NCBI GenBank assembly: GCA_010094045.1
Contig: ML986580.1
Location: 202,059 to 266,058, forward strand
Length of the DNA stretch: 64,000 nucleotides
Origin: Lojkania enalia
Lineage: Eukaryota > Ascomycota > Dothideomycetes > Pleosporales
Direction of reading: 5' to 3'
The notes beneath the pieces were generated by a model that saw nothing but the letters and a program-made list of their open reading frames with translations, had not been told where the DNA came from and searched no databases. Both the position numbers and the translations under genes were made by a program. This document shows, piece by piece, positions 33,236 through 45,300 of the stretch. Position 1 is the stretch's first letter, and each line of letters starts with the position of its first letter.

Positions 33236-33534
33236 CTCTCTAACCTGCGGCCCAGATAGGGTTCGATGAAAAGCGTGGAGGAAGCCAGGAGAGGATATAT
33301 CCCGGTGTCCGTCCTTGAACAAGTGTCTCCACACCAACCCCGCAGGCGGCTAACCCCCTGCTCGGCTGAGCATCACATCATTGATTAATCCGATGCCCGA
33401 CCCTTGCCCGGATTGTATAAGCTGGAGAAACAGACACTTTCGACTTGGCGGGAAAATGTTGACTAGATCTTGAGTCTCCTCTCTTCCGCTCCTTGTGGCG
33501 CATGCGCTAAGAGCAGTTGCGCCACCATCTCAAC
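33236..33534. promoter_or_regulatory. Bidirectional promoter, regulator and DUF2264 gene
   Basis: 299-bp spacer between the two start codons, holding several CCG/CGG triplets (for example CCCGACCC and GCCCGGA near 33393-33412) that could serve a Zn2Cys6 protein. Function inferred. Confidence 0.4.
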
Positions 33535-35704
33535 ATGCCTCCTCTGCAGGGATTCTCCAGAAACCCCTTTATCACTCGCCAAGATTTTAAAGATGCCTGC
33601 ACTGCGCTTCTCAAAGCTTTAAAACCATACCAATCGCCTGGCGGCGCACGCATAAAACTGCCATTAGCGACTGGCACACATTTCGACGATATTGCAGCCC
33701 AATTGGAAGGCTTCGCTCGACCTCTATGGGCCATAGGTGCGCTCATTCATGGCGGATATGCCGAAGAACGAGAAATTTCTGCCCTGGTTGGACCTTATGT
33801 CCAAGGTCTTGCCAATGGGACCGACCCTAAACATAAAGAGTATTGGGGCCCGGTGGTTCTTCGAGATCAGCGCATGGTCGAGATGGAAATCATCTCATTT
33901 GCTCTTATGGTAGCGCCTGAGGTGCTGTTTCATCAGCAGACGCAAGAGGCACAGAACAACATAAGGTCCTGGTTACAAACGATCAACGGCAAGGATTTTC
34001 CCACAACCAACTGGCTTTGGTTTCGAGTAATGACAAATCTTGCACTGGTCAAGGTCTGTGGAGTGTCCTACGATGAAGTCAAGAACTTGATGACAGAAGA
34101 TTTAGATTTGATGGAACAATTCTACTTGGATGAGGGATGGATGGCTGACGGAATTTGGAACGATGACGGACGCCAAGCAGACTACTATTCCGGAAGTTTT
34201 GCTATACAATTCTCGCAACTGCTATACATCAATATAGCTAGTGACATTGACCCAATTCGTTGTGAAAGATTTCGACAGTGCGCTAGAGCATTTGCTACGT
34301 CGTTTTGGGGTTATTTTGATTCAAATGGTATGTATGATAAGACTACATATGTAACTCGAGCTTCTAATACGTCCTAGGGGCAGCAATTCCGTTCGGTCGA
34401 AGCCTCACATATCGCTTCGCGTTTGCAGGGTTCTGGTCTGCTATAGCGTTTGCCGAGGTTGACCTGCCTGCGCCTTTAAATGACTGGGGTGTCGTTAAAG
34501 GCCTTCTACTGCGCCATTTCAGATGGTGGAGCGACAAGAACGACATGTTTAACATCGACGGGACTCTAACTATTGGATTCGTTTTCCCCAACATGTACAT
34601 GAGCGAAGACTACAATTCGCCTCAATCGCCTTACTGGGCAATGAAATCTTTTGTCGCACTTGGTTTGCCGGGCACTCACCCGTTCTGGAAATGCGAAGAG
34701 AAGGCTCTGCCAATGGAGGACAATACACTAGCAAAAGTCGTGAGACCAACATTGCATATCGTTTGTAATACGGGAAATCATCATTTTCTACTCTCCGCCG
34801 GGCAGTTCTGTCCGTGGCCATTGAAAGCGACCGAAGCAAAGTACGGCAAGTTTGCATGTAAGTGCGCTATCATTCGTTTTCTTTTCCTTTACTAATATGT
34901 TCAGATTCGTCCCATTTTGGATTTAGTGTCCCAACTGGCTCTTCAGTAATAGCTCAAATGGCGCCAGACAGTACCCTCTCACTCACCAAAGATGGAGGAG
35001 ATGCATGGCGCGTGCCGTGGAAAGTCCAAAACCCAAGGTTCACAACGTACTCTTTTCAAGAAAACAATAAAGTTAGAATGTTAGATGCGCCCGCCTTGGT
35101 TAGTTTGTGGAAGCCATGGAGAGACGCAGATATTGAGGTCACAACAATTCTGATCGCACCTTGTCACCGTTGGCCAAATTGGCACATCCGTGTCCACAAA
35201 GTCACCGGCACATATACATCGAATCTCCTGGCTGTTGAGGGTGGTTTCGCCATTCAGGGTCGAAAAGCGAAAGCTGGCGAAGTCTTGCCCTCATTTGCTA
35301 AAGAAGTAGACATATTTTCATCACGTGACCAACAAGTCGTTGAAGGCACGCTGCAAAATTTGAAAGGAGCTCTGGTATGCTCGAATGCAGGATTCAGTGG
35401 TATAAAGATTCTGAAAATTCTTAATAACTCGGCTATTAAGACCCAGAGCGTCGATGTCGTTGGTGAAATACTTAAGCCAGATGCAAACACAAACCTGATT
35501 TGGCAACGGACGCTAATACCTACGGTAAAGCGTAGCATAATGCCGACAACGGGGGGCGAAGGCCAATTATTCGCCACCGGCATATTCGCAATGAAGCGGG
35601 ATGCGACTTCGCCAGAGTCTTGTGATAGACGTAATGTCAAAGCACTATGGGAAGACGCGCCCGTTATCACTTGCGGAGAGGTGCAGAGAATCTATGCAAG
35701 TTGA
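33535..35704 (+). CDS. DUF2264 family protein
   Basis: Exons 33535-34327, 34378-34857 and 34905-35704 close in phase to 690 residues. The start [18 protein letters not shown] and the N-terminal [20 protein letters not shown] and RPLWAIGAL segments identify DUF2264. The N-terminal 400 residues are helical and aromatic-rich, in the style of an alpha/alpha toroid ([36 protein letters not shown]). The C-terminal part looks like a beta-rich domain ([22 protein letters not shown]). No signal peptide is seen, so it is probably cytosolic. Biochemistry of the family is not established to my knowledge. Its position beside GH88 and GH5 and across from a dedicated regulator suggests an enzyme or binding role in acidic-oligosaccharide breakdown. 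Confidence 0.9.
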
Positions 35705-35940
35705 TGCGTTATCACAGTTTCCAAGGATTGGGCCTTAAGAGAGTTTATTAAAGACTTCGCGGCCGGAGGCTTCGGGAAGAGGTAGTAAGGCGCAATACCT
35801 GTACTTAGATGTTTGAATTTAGCTAGGTAAATGTCAATGCGTAGGAGCAAGTTTCGATAATGCTCATGAGAGCTGTAGATTCTACGTAGTTTGTCCTGAA
35901 ATACACTAAACAAAATAAAAAAAAAAAAAATTTTTTTTCT
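35705..35940. other. Convergent spacer with A14-T8 tract
   Basis: Spacer between the stops of the DUF2264 and GH88 genes. It contains a poly-A run followed by poly-T (about 35917-35938), plausible for 3' processing signals of both genes. Confidence 0.5.
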
Positions 35941-37402
35941 TCATAAAAGGCCAGCCCTTAAAAGCTTGTTCCCAAATTCTAACAGATAGTAGTCCGCATA
36001 TACCAAGCCATGGTCCTGGTATCTCTTATGTGCATGCTCATTATTGTTTGCCGTAGAGTTCCTTAGTATGGCATCGAATCCAGATTCTCTTAGCAGGATG
36101 TTCTCCTCTGTTGTCACTCCATTGACTGTTTTTAGTGGAGCTTCAAAGTTTGCGAAACTTTTGTCCAAAGACATGTCCAATGTTTCTTCAATAATTTGCA
36201 AAGCCTGTTCGAGAAAGTTTGTCGCTGGTTGGACTAGGGATTCAGATACCGATGACGGGAGGCGTTGTAGTGCTTGATGGATTAGAAACATGCCGTTGGC
36301 TGCTATCACCCCGGCCGAGACATCCCGTAATGGCTCTTGGGGATCTGCATGCGGAGCGTCAAAATCCCATGCAGGCACAAAGGGATGGTGATGTTTGCCT
36401 CTACACTCATTTAATCTCCTGAGGAAGTATTCGGCACATTTGATCGCGGTGTGGAGATATTTCACGTCTTTGGTCCAGTTGTATGTCTGTACGAAACCCA
36501 TGATAGACCATGCCTGCCCTCGACTCCATGTCGACTCGTCTAAATGACCTTGGTTCGTCATCTTCGCTTTTGGTTCGCCCGTACGAGGATCAAAGTTCAC
36601 GAGATGATAGCTCGAGTAGTTCGGCCGAAGGATCGCTGCCATGATGGTGTTTGCGTGCGTGGTAGCAATATCTATTAGCGATTGATCATTCTGATTATGA
36701 CCGACATAGTAGAGAAGGTCGAGATCTAAGCGCGGTTAACTTAAGCTCATTTCGGTTTAGACAGAGCAGAGTTTCGAAAACTTACTACACATGCTATCGA
36801 TAATCACGAGGAAATCTGTTTCCATGTTTGTTATCGAATATCGATCGTTTATGGCAACATCCCAACTCCTAATCGCTTTCACTTTCATGTCATATCTAGA
36901 TGCCAATGCGTATGCTGCCTTTATAATAGACTGCAGACTCTCCTCATTCCCTGTCAATTCATAATCTTTTTGCAGCGCGGGTTGGACGATGAATCCCATA
37001 TCATGGGTGTCTGTTCGACCGGACATCTCATTAATTGCTGCCGACCAATGACGGCCTAGCTTCAATAGTTGGTTCGAAATTTGAGGTCTAATATGCTCAG
37101 GAACATCCAATGCTTGAGGGTATTTCACAGCGCGCTCAAGGAGCACGTAGATGCTACCGGGAAAGAAACCGCAAGTCCAGAAGTCGGCATCGCGATGCTC
37201 GTATCGACCTGAATTCCGTCCTTTTTGTGGTACGCTTTCTGGATATGTCTCTAGCGGTGCCTAAATGTTGTGAGGACATTTCTGGCTGAAGCTTTTCATG
37301 CGAACGTACCGTCTCTTTCATGCCTCTTTGTGCAACTTGTAGTATTTTTGCTACAACATTCTCGGAATATATATCGCCTAGGTCGATACCTTTTACCTCC
37401 AT
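35941..37402 (-). CDS. GH88 unsaturated beta-glucuronyl hydrolase
   Basis: Hydrolyses the 4,5-unsaturated uronic residue left at the non-reducing end of oligosaccharides by polysaccharide lyases, using enol-ether hydration chemistry. Exons 37310-37402, 36786-37260 and 35941-36725 close in phase to 450 residues. Family landmarks are FWTCGFFPGSIYVLLE, THDMGFIVQPA (first catalytic-region Asp), the AIIDSMCN-type segment read across the second intron with its Asp, STWSRGQAWSIMGFV, and WDFDAP with RDVSAGVIAANGM. No signal peptide, so probably intracellular. This fits import of unsaturated oligosaccharides by the nearby transporter. It is divergent from GH5 and convergent with the DUF2264 gene. Confidence 0.93.
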
Positions 37403-38071
37403 TTGCTTCTATAGATTTCTTGACGCACAGCCGAATGATGACCAAAATATAAGAGGAATTAATGTTTGCGGTAGTCGAAGGCTTGAAAACAGTTATTCAC
37501 TATTCACGATAGAATCCCATGTCTAAAGAAACTAGCACCACGCCCTATACTATGGTTTCACACCACTCCTAGCTTATCGATAAACTCAAAGTGGAGCAAT
37601 AAAGGTCTCGGGGTAATGCAGCGTGTAGTTGCACGGAATCGGTTAGTGCAATTTAGGCTGGCTAATAACAGTATCGCCAATTCTCCCGCTGCCCGACGCG
37701 GGCAAATCTACAATTTAATCAATAGCTAGCGACTTGGTTCAACGTTTCGAGATATTTTTCGTAGGCTAACCGTGCTTTAGGAAGATTTCCGATATGGAAA
37801 CAAGGAAAAACTATGAGCTCCAGTCACCTGATGTAAAAGAAAATGGCCCGCTAGGATTTTGGGTTAGTGTCTGAGAATCTTCCCCAATTTTCCCCACATG
37901 AGATGGTCCGGGTCGCAGGAGCGGTCCGAGAAAATCTGGGATCTGTGTGCCTGGCATTAATTATGCTGCGATGTAATATGGATCTGTCAGGCTTTATATG
38001 AGCTCAGCCTGGATGGCGGTGCCTTGAGGGAACTCCCAAAAGAATGGGGATTATTCCTTCGTGCACACACA
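37403..38071. promoter_or_regulatory. Divergent promoter of GH88 and GH5
   Basis: 669-bp spacer between start codons. It contains two GGCTAA motifs (37670-37675 and 37764-37769), the form bound by XlnR/Xyr1-type regulators, and a CCCCAC (37892-37897) matching the CreA carbon-repression consensus on the minus strand. Such hexamers are common by chance, so function is only suggested. Confidence 0.45.
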
Positions 38072-39473
38072 ATGTCAAAATTTTTTGTTGCAGCAACTTT
38101 GTTAGGAAATCTCGCAATCGCACTACCACCGCCCACTGCCAGACGAGATGCTTCCCTTCTTCCACTATCAACCAAAGGAAGGGACATTATTGATAACAAT
38201 GGAGACATTTTTCACTTCATGTCCACCAATTGGCCAGGACATCAGGAAACAAGTGAGCTCATATGCTTATGATCCTTGTGCCCCGTTAACGGCATTTCCA
38301 GTGATACCCGAAGGCCTACAACATGCATCTATCGAAGATATTGTAGCATGGTTTCCGAGATTCGGGCTCAACTCGGTGCGGTTGACGTTTGCCATAGAGA
38401 TGATCGACGACATTTTTAGCAATAGTCCGAATCAGACGCTGGAAAAGAGTGTTCTCAATGCCCTCGGAGAAAAGAATGGAACGATAGTTCTCAATCAGAT
38501 CCTTGAACGGAACCCTCAGCTTACTAAAGAAACCACACGACTAGAAGTCTTTGATTCAGTTGCAAAAGAGTTTGCTAAGAAGAATATCATCGTTCACCTT
38601 GATAATCATGTGTCTAAGGCATTTTGGTGTTGCGGTGAAAATGATGGAAATGGCTGGTTCGGCGAAGAGTACTTCGATGTCAAAAAATGGATCCGTGGAT
38701 GGTCATATATTACGAAACATGTGAGTGCGAGCCTGAGGGCTTGTAATGAGCGCGTTGTTTACATCCAGTAGGCAAAAGAAAATTGGCCAACTTTCGCATC
38801 AGCTGGTCTCCGCAATGAACTGCGCAATGCTAACAATGCAGAACCTGTCGACTGGTATACTTGGTACGTACATATGACTTCGGCAGCCAATGCAGTTCAC
38901 GAAGCCGACCCCGATGCTCTGATATTCTTCTCTGGACTCTCCTATGACACCTATATCGATCCTATCCCTCTTGGAAAAATGTTAAATGGAACAGATGAAA
39001 CAGCGACAGAAGGAAAATCAGTTATTTTCATCCCCAACAACTTCCCGTACAAGGACAAAATTGTGCTAGAAATTCACAAATACGATTTCGAAGCCACACA
39101 AGACGATTGTCCAACCTTCAAGTCAAAGTGGTATGAAAAAGGATTCCAGGCACTCGATGCATCCAACCCAGCGACTAAATACCTCTTTCCAATGGTTCTT
39201 TCAGAATGGGGTTTTATTCATAATGGTACTTACTGGAGCCAGACGACTTACAACAAATGTCTCATCGAGATGGTGGAAGATTGGCAGTTCAGCTGGCAAC
39301 ATTGGGAATTATCGGGAAGCTTCTACCTTCAGACTCGACCGAACAGAACTCCAAACACTATTCAAGGTTTGGAAGAGTTTTGGGGCTTACTGAACTATGA
39401 CTGGTCTACTGTGCGCTCACCTGTTACGATTGAGAACAGCCTAAGTAAGATGATTACTGCGTTGAAGGAATAG
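38072..39473 (+). CDS. Secreted GH5 glycoside hydrolase
   Basis: Exons 38072-38252, 38302-38720 and 38772-39473 close in phase to 433 residues. The N terminus (MSKFFVAATLLGNLAIALPP) is a signal peptide followed by an ARR site. GH5 landmarks are the early NSVRLTFAIEM strand, HLDNHVSK, SAGLRNELRN with the acid/base Glu, IHKYDFE, and VLSEWGF with the nucleophile Glu, followed by WQHWELSGSFYLQ. Several NxS/T sites are present. It is an extracellular endo- or exo-glycanase whose exact substrate within GH5 cannot be told from sequence alone. It is the only secreted enzyme in the cluster. Confidence 0.93.
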
Positions 39474-39640
39474 ACAATGTTGGTCCAAATATACTCGAGT
39501 GTTTAGGCAGTATTAAGAATACAATTTTCAAGGATGCATTTGTTTTTAACATGCTATTAATACTGATGGATTAGCTTTGCTCTTCGGTAAATTCTTTCGA
39601 TAGCTCCAGTCCGTGAAAGGTTCAAGGTTAGATTAAGGTT
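39474..39640. other. 3' flank of GH5
   Basis: Short AT-rich spacer before a solo LTR insertion. Confidence 0.4.
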
Positions 39641-39811
39641 TGTAAGCTCAGGTCACGTGCCTGATCAGCTGCGCGGCCCTTGACTAAGCAGTCTCCTGTA
39701 CTATATATTCCCCCGCCGTACCTTGACCGAGATGTCAAGGGAACACCTCAGCGCACTATCAATACATCTATCTATACCACCCTATACGGTCTCCACCCCC
39801 TCCTACTTACA
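39641..39811 (+). mobile_element. Solo LTR, family 1, copy b
   Basis: 171-bp TGTAAG...CTTACA unit with perfect target-site duplication AGGTT (39636-39640 and 39812-39816). It sits inside the carbohydrate cluster between GH5 and the transporter. Confidence 0.93.
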
Positions 39812-39816
39812 AGGTT

Positions 39817-40590
39817 CCTTTGTTTTGTGAGGTGACAAACTCGCCTAAATACGAACACATGACACGAACATGAGCACCACATTAGATTGCAGAAACGTTA
39901 CGATGCTGATGGACCCAGTGTCGTTTCAACTAGCCGTTCTTAGGGAGGGCAGCACTAGCCAAGCTCTCCACGTGGCGCGTGCACAGAGCTGTTAAACTTT
40001 ATTAAGACGACCAAAGGACGTATACCCATCCGATACCCGAGTCGTGGTGGGCGCTTCATCTCGATGGAAGACACAATAGGCTGTGTGCGGCAATAAGAGC
40101 AATGAAGTAAATCAAAAATTTACTTTACAGTTCAGATGTTATATCCTTATGCTAGCAACCATCTAAATCAGAAAGGGCGCAGTTAGAAAGTTCGAGCTGT
40201 CAACCTTCACACTCTACCTTTGAGACTATTTCTCCATCCCTCGGGATAATTCTTTGACTATTTTCATGACTCAAATCTGTAAACTAGAAACGAGATTCTT
40301 CATCATTTCTATCGATCGAGTCCACTAAACAACATGTTTCCCACCGGAGTATTTCCTTCCGCTATCCTGCACTCTATACCCCACAAACTTGGCGTCCTAG
40401 ATAGGAAATACCCCGACGCCCAGACTCCGATCACAACCTTGGCAATTCTACTTATCAAACTAGAGTGATTGATATGCTGGCCTACATATTGATATCCGGG
40501 TTTGAAAAATAAATGCGCATCTCCACACCTTCGGGGTTCTCTCTGTGAAACGATTCACGCCTCAATTCAGTTTTCCAGCATCTGACACCC
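39817..40590. other. Upstream region of the transporter
   Basis: 774 bp without a gene, presumably holding the transporter promoter. No known motif stands out. Confidence 0.45.
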
Positions 40591-42321
40591 ATGGCACCTC
40601 AAACTGAGGAGGGTAACACAGACACAAATGTCATTGCACCAAGTGATGCTCCGAAGCGGTCGCCATGGAAGGCTTGGATGTATCTCTGGGAATGGTATCC
40701 ATCCTACTACTCAAAAGAAGAACGGCAGCTTCTACGGAAAATGGATGCCTGCTTATTGACATTCTGTTCCTTCATGTGCAAGTCCACATATCACAAATCC
40801 ATTGCGCAGTCGTATCGCTGACCTCTCTCAGTTTTCCTAAAATGGCTCGATTCATCTAACATCAATAACGCATACGTATCCGGCATGAAAGAGGAACTAG
40901 AGCTCAACGGCAATCAATACTCGCTATTCGGCACCTTTTATAATCTCGGCTATCTGGTATTCCAGATCCCGTCGCTTTTGATCCTTTCCAGGCCCCAGCT
41001 TGCAAAGTACTACTTACCGACAATGGAGGTCCTATGGTCGGTCGTTACGTTCTGTCAATCGCAGATGCGGAATGAGAGGGACATCTACGGCACCCGGTTC
41101 ATTCTTGGTCTTCTCGAAACGCCTGTGGCTTCTGGTACCACGTACGTGTTGGGGTCGTGGTACAGGCCAGAGGAAGTGTTTAAACGCACGGGTGTTTGGT
41201 TCGTGAGCAATAACATTGCGGTTATGTTCGGCGGATATCTACAGGCGGCTGCGTACAAGAATCTTAATGGAGTCCATGGAATGGCCGGGTGGAGATGGTT
41301 GTTTATCATCGATGGAATCATCTCGCTTCCTATTGCGTTTGTAGGTTATTTGATATTTCCAGGCTTGCCGTCGAGCAAAAAGCCATGGTGGTTAAGTCAG
41401 GCACAGCATGACTTAGCAAGAAAAAGAGTTGCCGATGTGGGTATCGAACCAGCAAAGAAATTGGACTGGAGCGTTATCAAAAGAACGTTGAGAAGGTGGG
41501 AATTCTATGTCGGCGTTATCGCATACACCTTGTGAGCTTCCATCTGTCTAGTTACTATTCGACCATTCTGACTTCTGATCATAGCTTCTTATCTTCTTCG
41601 TATCCCCACGGCCAAATGGCACTCTGGCTAAAGGATCAAGCCAGTAAATTCGGAACCTACTCAGTCCCGCAGATCAACACTATTCCAACTGGCGCTCAAG
41701 GCGTATCTGTTATCGCAGCGCTATTGGCAACTTCGCTTTGCATGATATACCCGCTCTGGTCAATATTCTCAATCGTCCAGATAATCTATATGTTCGCGAA
41801 CATTTGTCTTCTAGTTTGGGTTATTCCCAAGGGCCTTCACTGCAAGTACCAACTTCATAGTGTATAATCTCAGGCTAATACTGCAAACAGTCGCGTGTTA
41901 CTACCTATTGGGTGTCTCAGCCGCCATTACTCCAATTCTGATGCCATTCATCAATATGGCTATGCGCGATGATGCAGAAGCTCGAGCCGTGACAGTCGGC
42001 GCCATGGTACGTTCATAAAATTAAGGAAAATCTGCCGATCTCATGATAACGAATTGATAGCTAACAGCGGGATGGGCTGTATTCTCCTTTTACCCCATCG
42101 TTGTTTTCCCAGTTATTGAAGGTAATATCCGCGGCCACAGAACGCCGACTTCCGCTAACAAAAGCGTAGCTCCTAGATGGACAAAAGGGTACTCGGTGAA
42201 TATTGCGTTCGTGTTCTTTTGTTGGTTGTTTTTTATGGTGGGACAGTATTTGTACCGCAAGGACGAGAAGAAGAAGGCGCAAGCAGCGGTGCAACTCAAT
42301 GTCCTACTGGAGAAAGTATAG
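40591..42321 (+). CDS. Major facilitator transporter (ACS/allantoate-permease-like)
   Basis: Plasma-membrane symporter of the anion:cation (Dal5-like) family, often taking up acidic sugars, vitamins or ureides. Exon 1 is 40591-40777; its intron has a GC donor (T|GCAAGT) and exon 2 is 40832-41531. Exon 3 is 41585-41845. Exon 4 starts at 41874 in the only phase that keeps the family sequence ([20 protein letters not shown]) and ends 42006. Two further exons end at TAG 42319. Landmarks are [37 protein letters not shown] and [11 protein letters not shown]. About 12 membrane segments are implied. Joining exons 3 and 4 in frame needs a 28-nt intron, and the normal-sized alternative shifts the frame. 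Either a tiny intron or a one-base lesion is present. Likely imports products of GH5 or lyase action. Confidence 0.85.
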
Positions 42322-45300
42322 CTGAAGAATACGAAACGAGCAGTTGGTTGAGCGGCTATAGGGTTACATATGTTGTCACTCTCAATATTCGTTCCTGAAT
42401 GGATTGAATTGATATTGGTAAATGTCTAATTGCAGGGTAAATGCTTGCTGAATGATACACGAGGCAAGATTGGGGACCCTTTGCACGCTAAAATGGGCTC
42501 TACTATTAGTGTCACTCCACGTGTGAACTTTATTTCGAGCACCATCGTCAAGTTTGAACGTCACAATGGGTAACTATAGACCATCTTGGATGACAGAACC
42601 TCAACGTCACGAGGTCTATCGCAAGCTCCCTATCTAGGAAACCGTTCTCGCAACATGCGTCGGAATGTAGAGGTGAGCGCTATGCTTGATGCACATTCGC
42701 CGCTAGCGAAGGACTCATCAAGCGCAAATGGTTTAGTCAAGCAATCCAAAGCACAGTTGTTTAGTAAAAATTCGTAGGAAAGAACGACTTTCTGTTACAA
42801 CCCAGAACTTTTTATGCCACCGTAAATTATCCGTAAATCTCCTATTACCGAGTCCAGCTTCGCGACAACCCCAGCCTCCTCCCAAAGATCCTTTCAACAC
42901 ACATACATTAATGCTCGCAAATATGCAAAACGTCCGGATCTCCAGTATGCACAATGCCGGTTTTGTCATTCGTCTCCGCCCAGCCTACCGGAGACTCCCT
43001 CAACCCTCAATCTAGTGCTTAAGGCCTCTTATGGAGCATCGTTTCCCACCCTCTGTGCCGCAGCATTCCCAAATTCAATTCCCGCATCCATACCAAACCC
43101 TGAGTATGCTAGCCAGTCTCGCACATGCATTGAGCAAACGAGTTGACGTGCCAGAGCCAGGGTTATCATACAGATCGCCACAAACGCACTTTGATATCAG
43201 GATATGAAGAGGATTTCTCAAGGTAGACTGGTTTGTTACAGGACCGGCAGCCAGGAAGAGTGAGGACACGGCATCCTTAGTGAATCTGCCGCTCAATAAG
43301 TCAAGCACATCCATGATGCAGAGAGACACAGAGGCATAGCCAGCACGAAGCCATTGATTAGAAAACTTCTAGGATGGAACAACCAAAAGCGAAGGCATGA
43401 ACATACTAAGTATGATGAAGAGAGGGCGTGATAAGCAGGGATAAGTCACAAACTGCGTCTAGAGATGGTAGGCTACTTACATCGTTGAATTCCTCAAACG
43501 GCCACATCTCAGCTCCGCTCCCCTACCCTTTACGAGTACTTGTGGACAACCCGGTTCCCGACAAGACTGGAGTACTCAACCACCTTCAGTGTCTGCTTTG
43601 AACCTTCGCGGATCTATAATAATTCCTATACAGCGGTGGCGAAGCGTGAGAAGGGCAGGTCTGCGACCGGCTGGGGATAGAAGGATATATAGCAAAAGCG
43701 TTAGTGTTAGATACCGTTCCTTCTCGTTAATCCTCAGATATACTCTTTTATTAAGAGCGGCGCATTTGGCATGCAAGCTCAGCCTCCTTATCTACCACAT
43801 CGGCAGTGTTGCTGAGATTGAATGATGTGCCTATGTGGGGATTACCACACTATTTATTGTTAATTCTATTTACACTACGAATATTCGGTTGTCTATATAC
43901 CTCTTGAGGTTGCTAAGGCTTCTCTACAAAACTTCAGTTATATGAAGATCGCTTATGGTGTTCAGATTGTAGCGGTTGCGCAGCCCTTCGTTCTGACAGG
44001 CGCTTCATTTTATTCGAATGAGTTATAAACCTTCAGAGTGGGTGAAAACTAGAGAAAATCAGTAGAGTAGCTAATGTCATTATAGTCATGGTAAAGGTTC
44101 TATCGAATAACTTTCTTATGACCTCGAGGCTTCTCCAAGGTTTGCTTCTATCCTGGCCGAAGGTGCCGTGGTGATTGACCAGCTGGGAACTAATGTTCCT
44201 ATAATTCTCAATTAATGTGTTTCTACGTGCAATCCCTCTTGATACCGAATCAAGGGTACCCTACCAACGGCATAGTGTTATACGTCTTGTACTCAGTCAA
44301 ATACTGTCTCACGCGCTCGAATCAGTTAACCAATCCATTTATTTGGGAAGCAGCAGGGTACGTCTTTGCAAACTTCTCCTTGCATGCTTTCAGAACCTAA
44401 AGCAAATGCTATTTGCACTCCTAAAGAAGCTGGCCGACTTTGACTGACTCTTCACGAGAGATTAGCACTATCGTGCGCGTATCGTGGTAATGTTTGTCTT
44501 GGTAGCTGAGGGAATCGAGAATGATGATTTTGTATATGCATAGATCAATCTCGCACGGCTCTTGACTTTTCATATCTCCAATCCTCTTGCGCTACGACAG
44601 ACTCGCCGGGGTCAATCCAACAGAGTCCGGGTCTTCCCATTCTATAAGGTTATATGTATGGCACGATCCCTATCAAGGACTGGCTCTGATATCATGTAAC
44701 ACAAAGGAAGACAGTTTAAATAGCCTTGATCCTCCATAGATATCAATTAACGCAGTTTTCTTCCTCATCCGTCCTAATACCTTACGTCTTTATTATCCAC
44801 CTCCGACTAATTTAAGGAGAAAGATCTACAACTTATCAAGGAAGCGGGGCGTGGTTTCTTTGTCACCTCACGGTATCGTCGTTCCACTTCTAGCTATATG
44901 AAATGGCAAGCCCCAAGCTTCCTGATAATATAGTATATATCCTGTAGCTAAGAACCTTTGAAGCAATGACGTATAGGAGCCCAAGCAAGTCTCGATGCAT
45001 TTCTGCTTGTGTATCGACGTATCCATAGGACATTTTGATAGAACACAAGAGCTTTACCTTCTGAAATCTTGAAGTATACCTAAATATTGTAGAAGAGAGC
45101 GATGTTTGCCTTATCTAGATATATCTCGTTTTAGAAGCTTGACTTTTTCCCCTCGTGTCGTGGATTCGTCGTTTTCCAGCACTAACAGTATGTTCTAACG
45201 AGATCCCAGCAACATACTTATTCTATCTGCGCGTAATACATATAAATTCAAGGAGCTGGAGGAAAAGGTTAATGTTATCAAGCATGACTCCACATTTTAC

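Noticed and set aside
43589..43825. 78-codon frame at 43.6-43.8 kb
   Set aside because: Looks like repeat-derived sequence, has no family motif and no support from neighbours.
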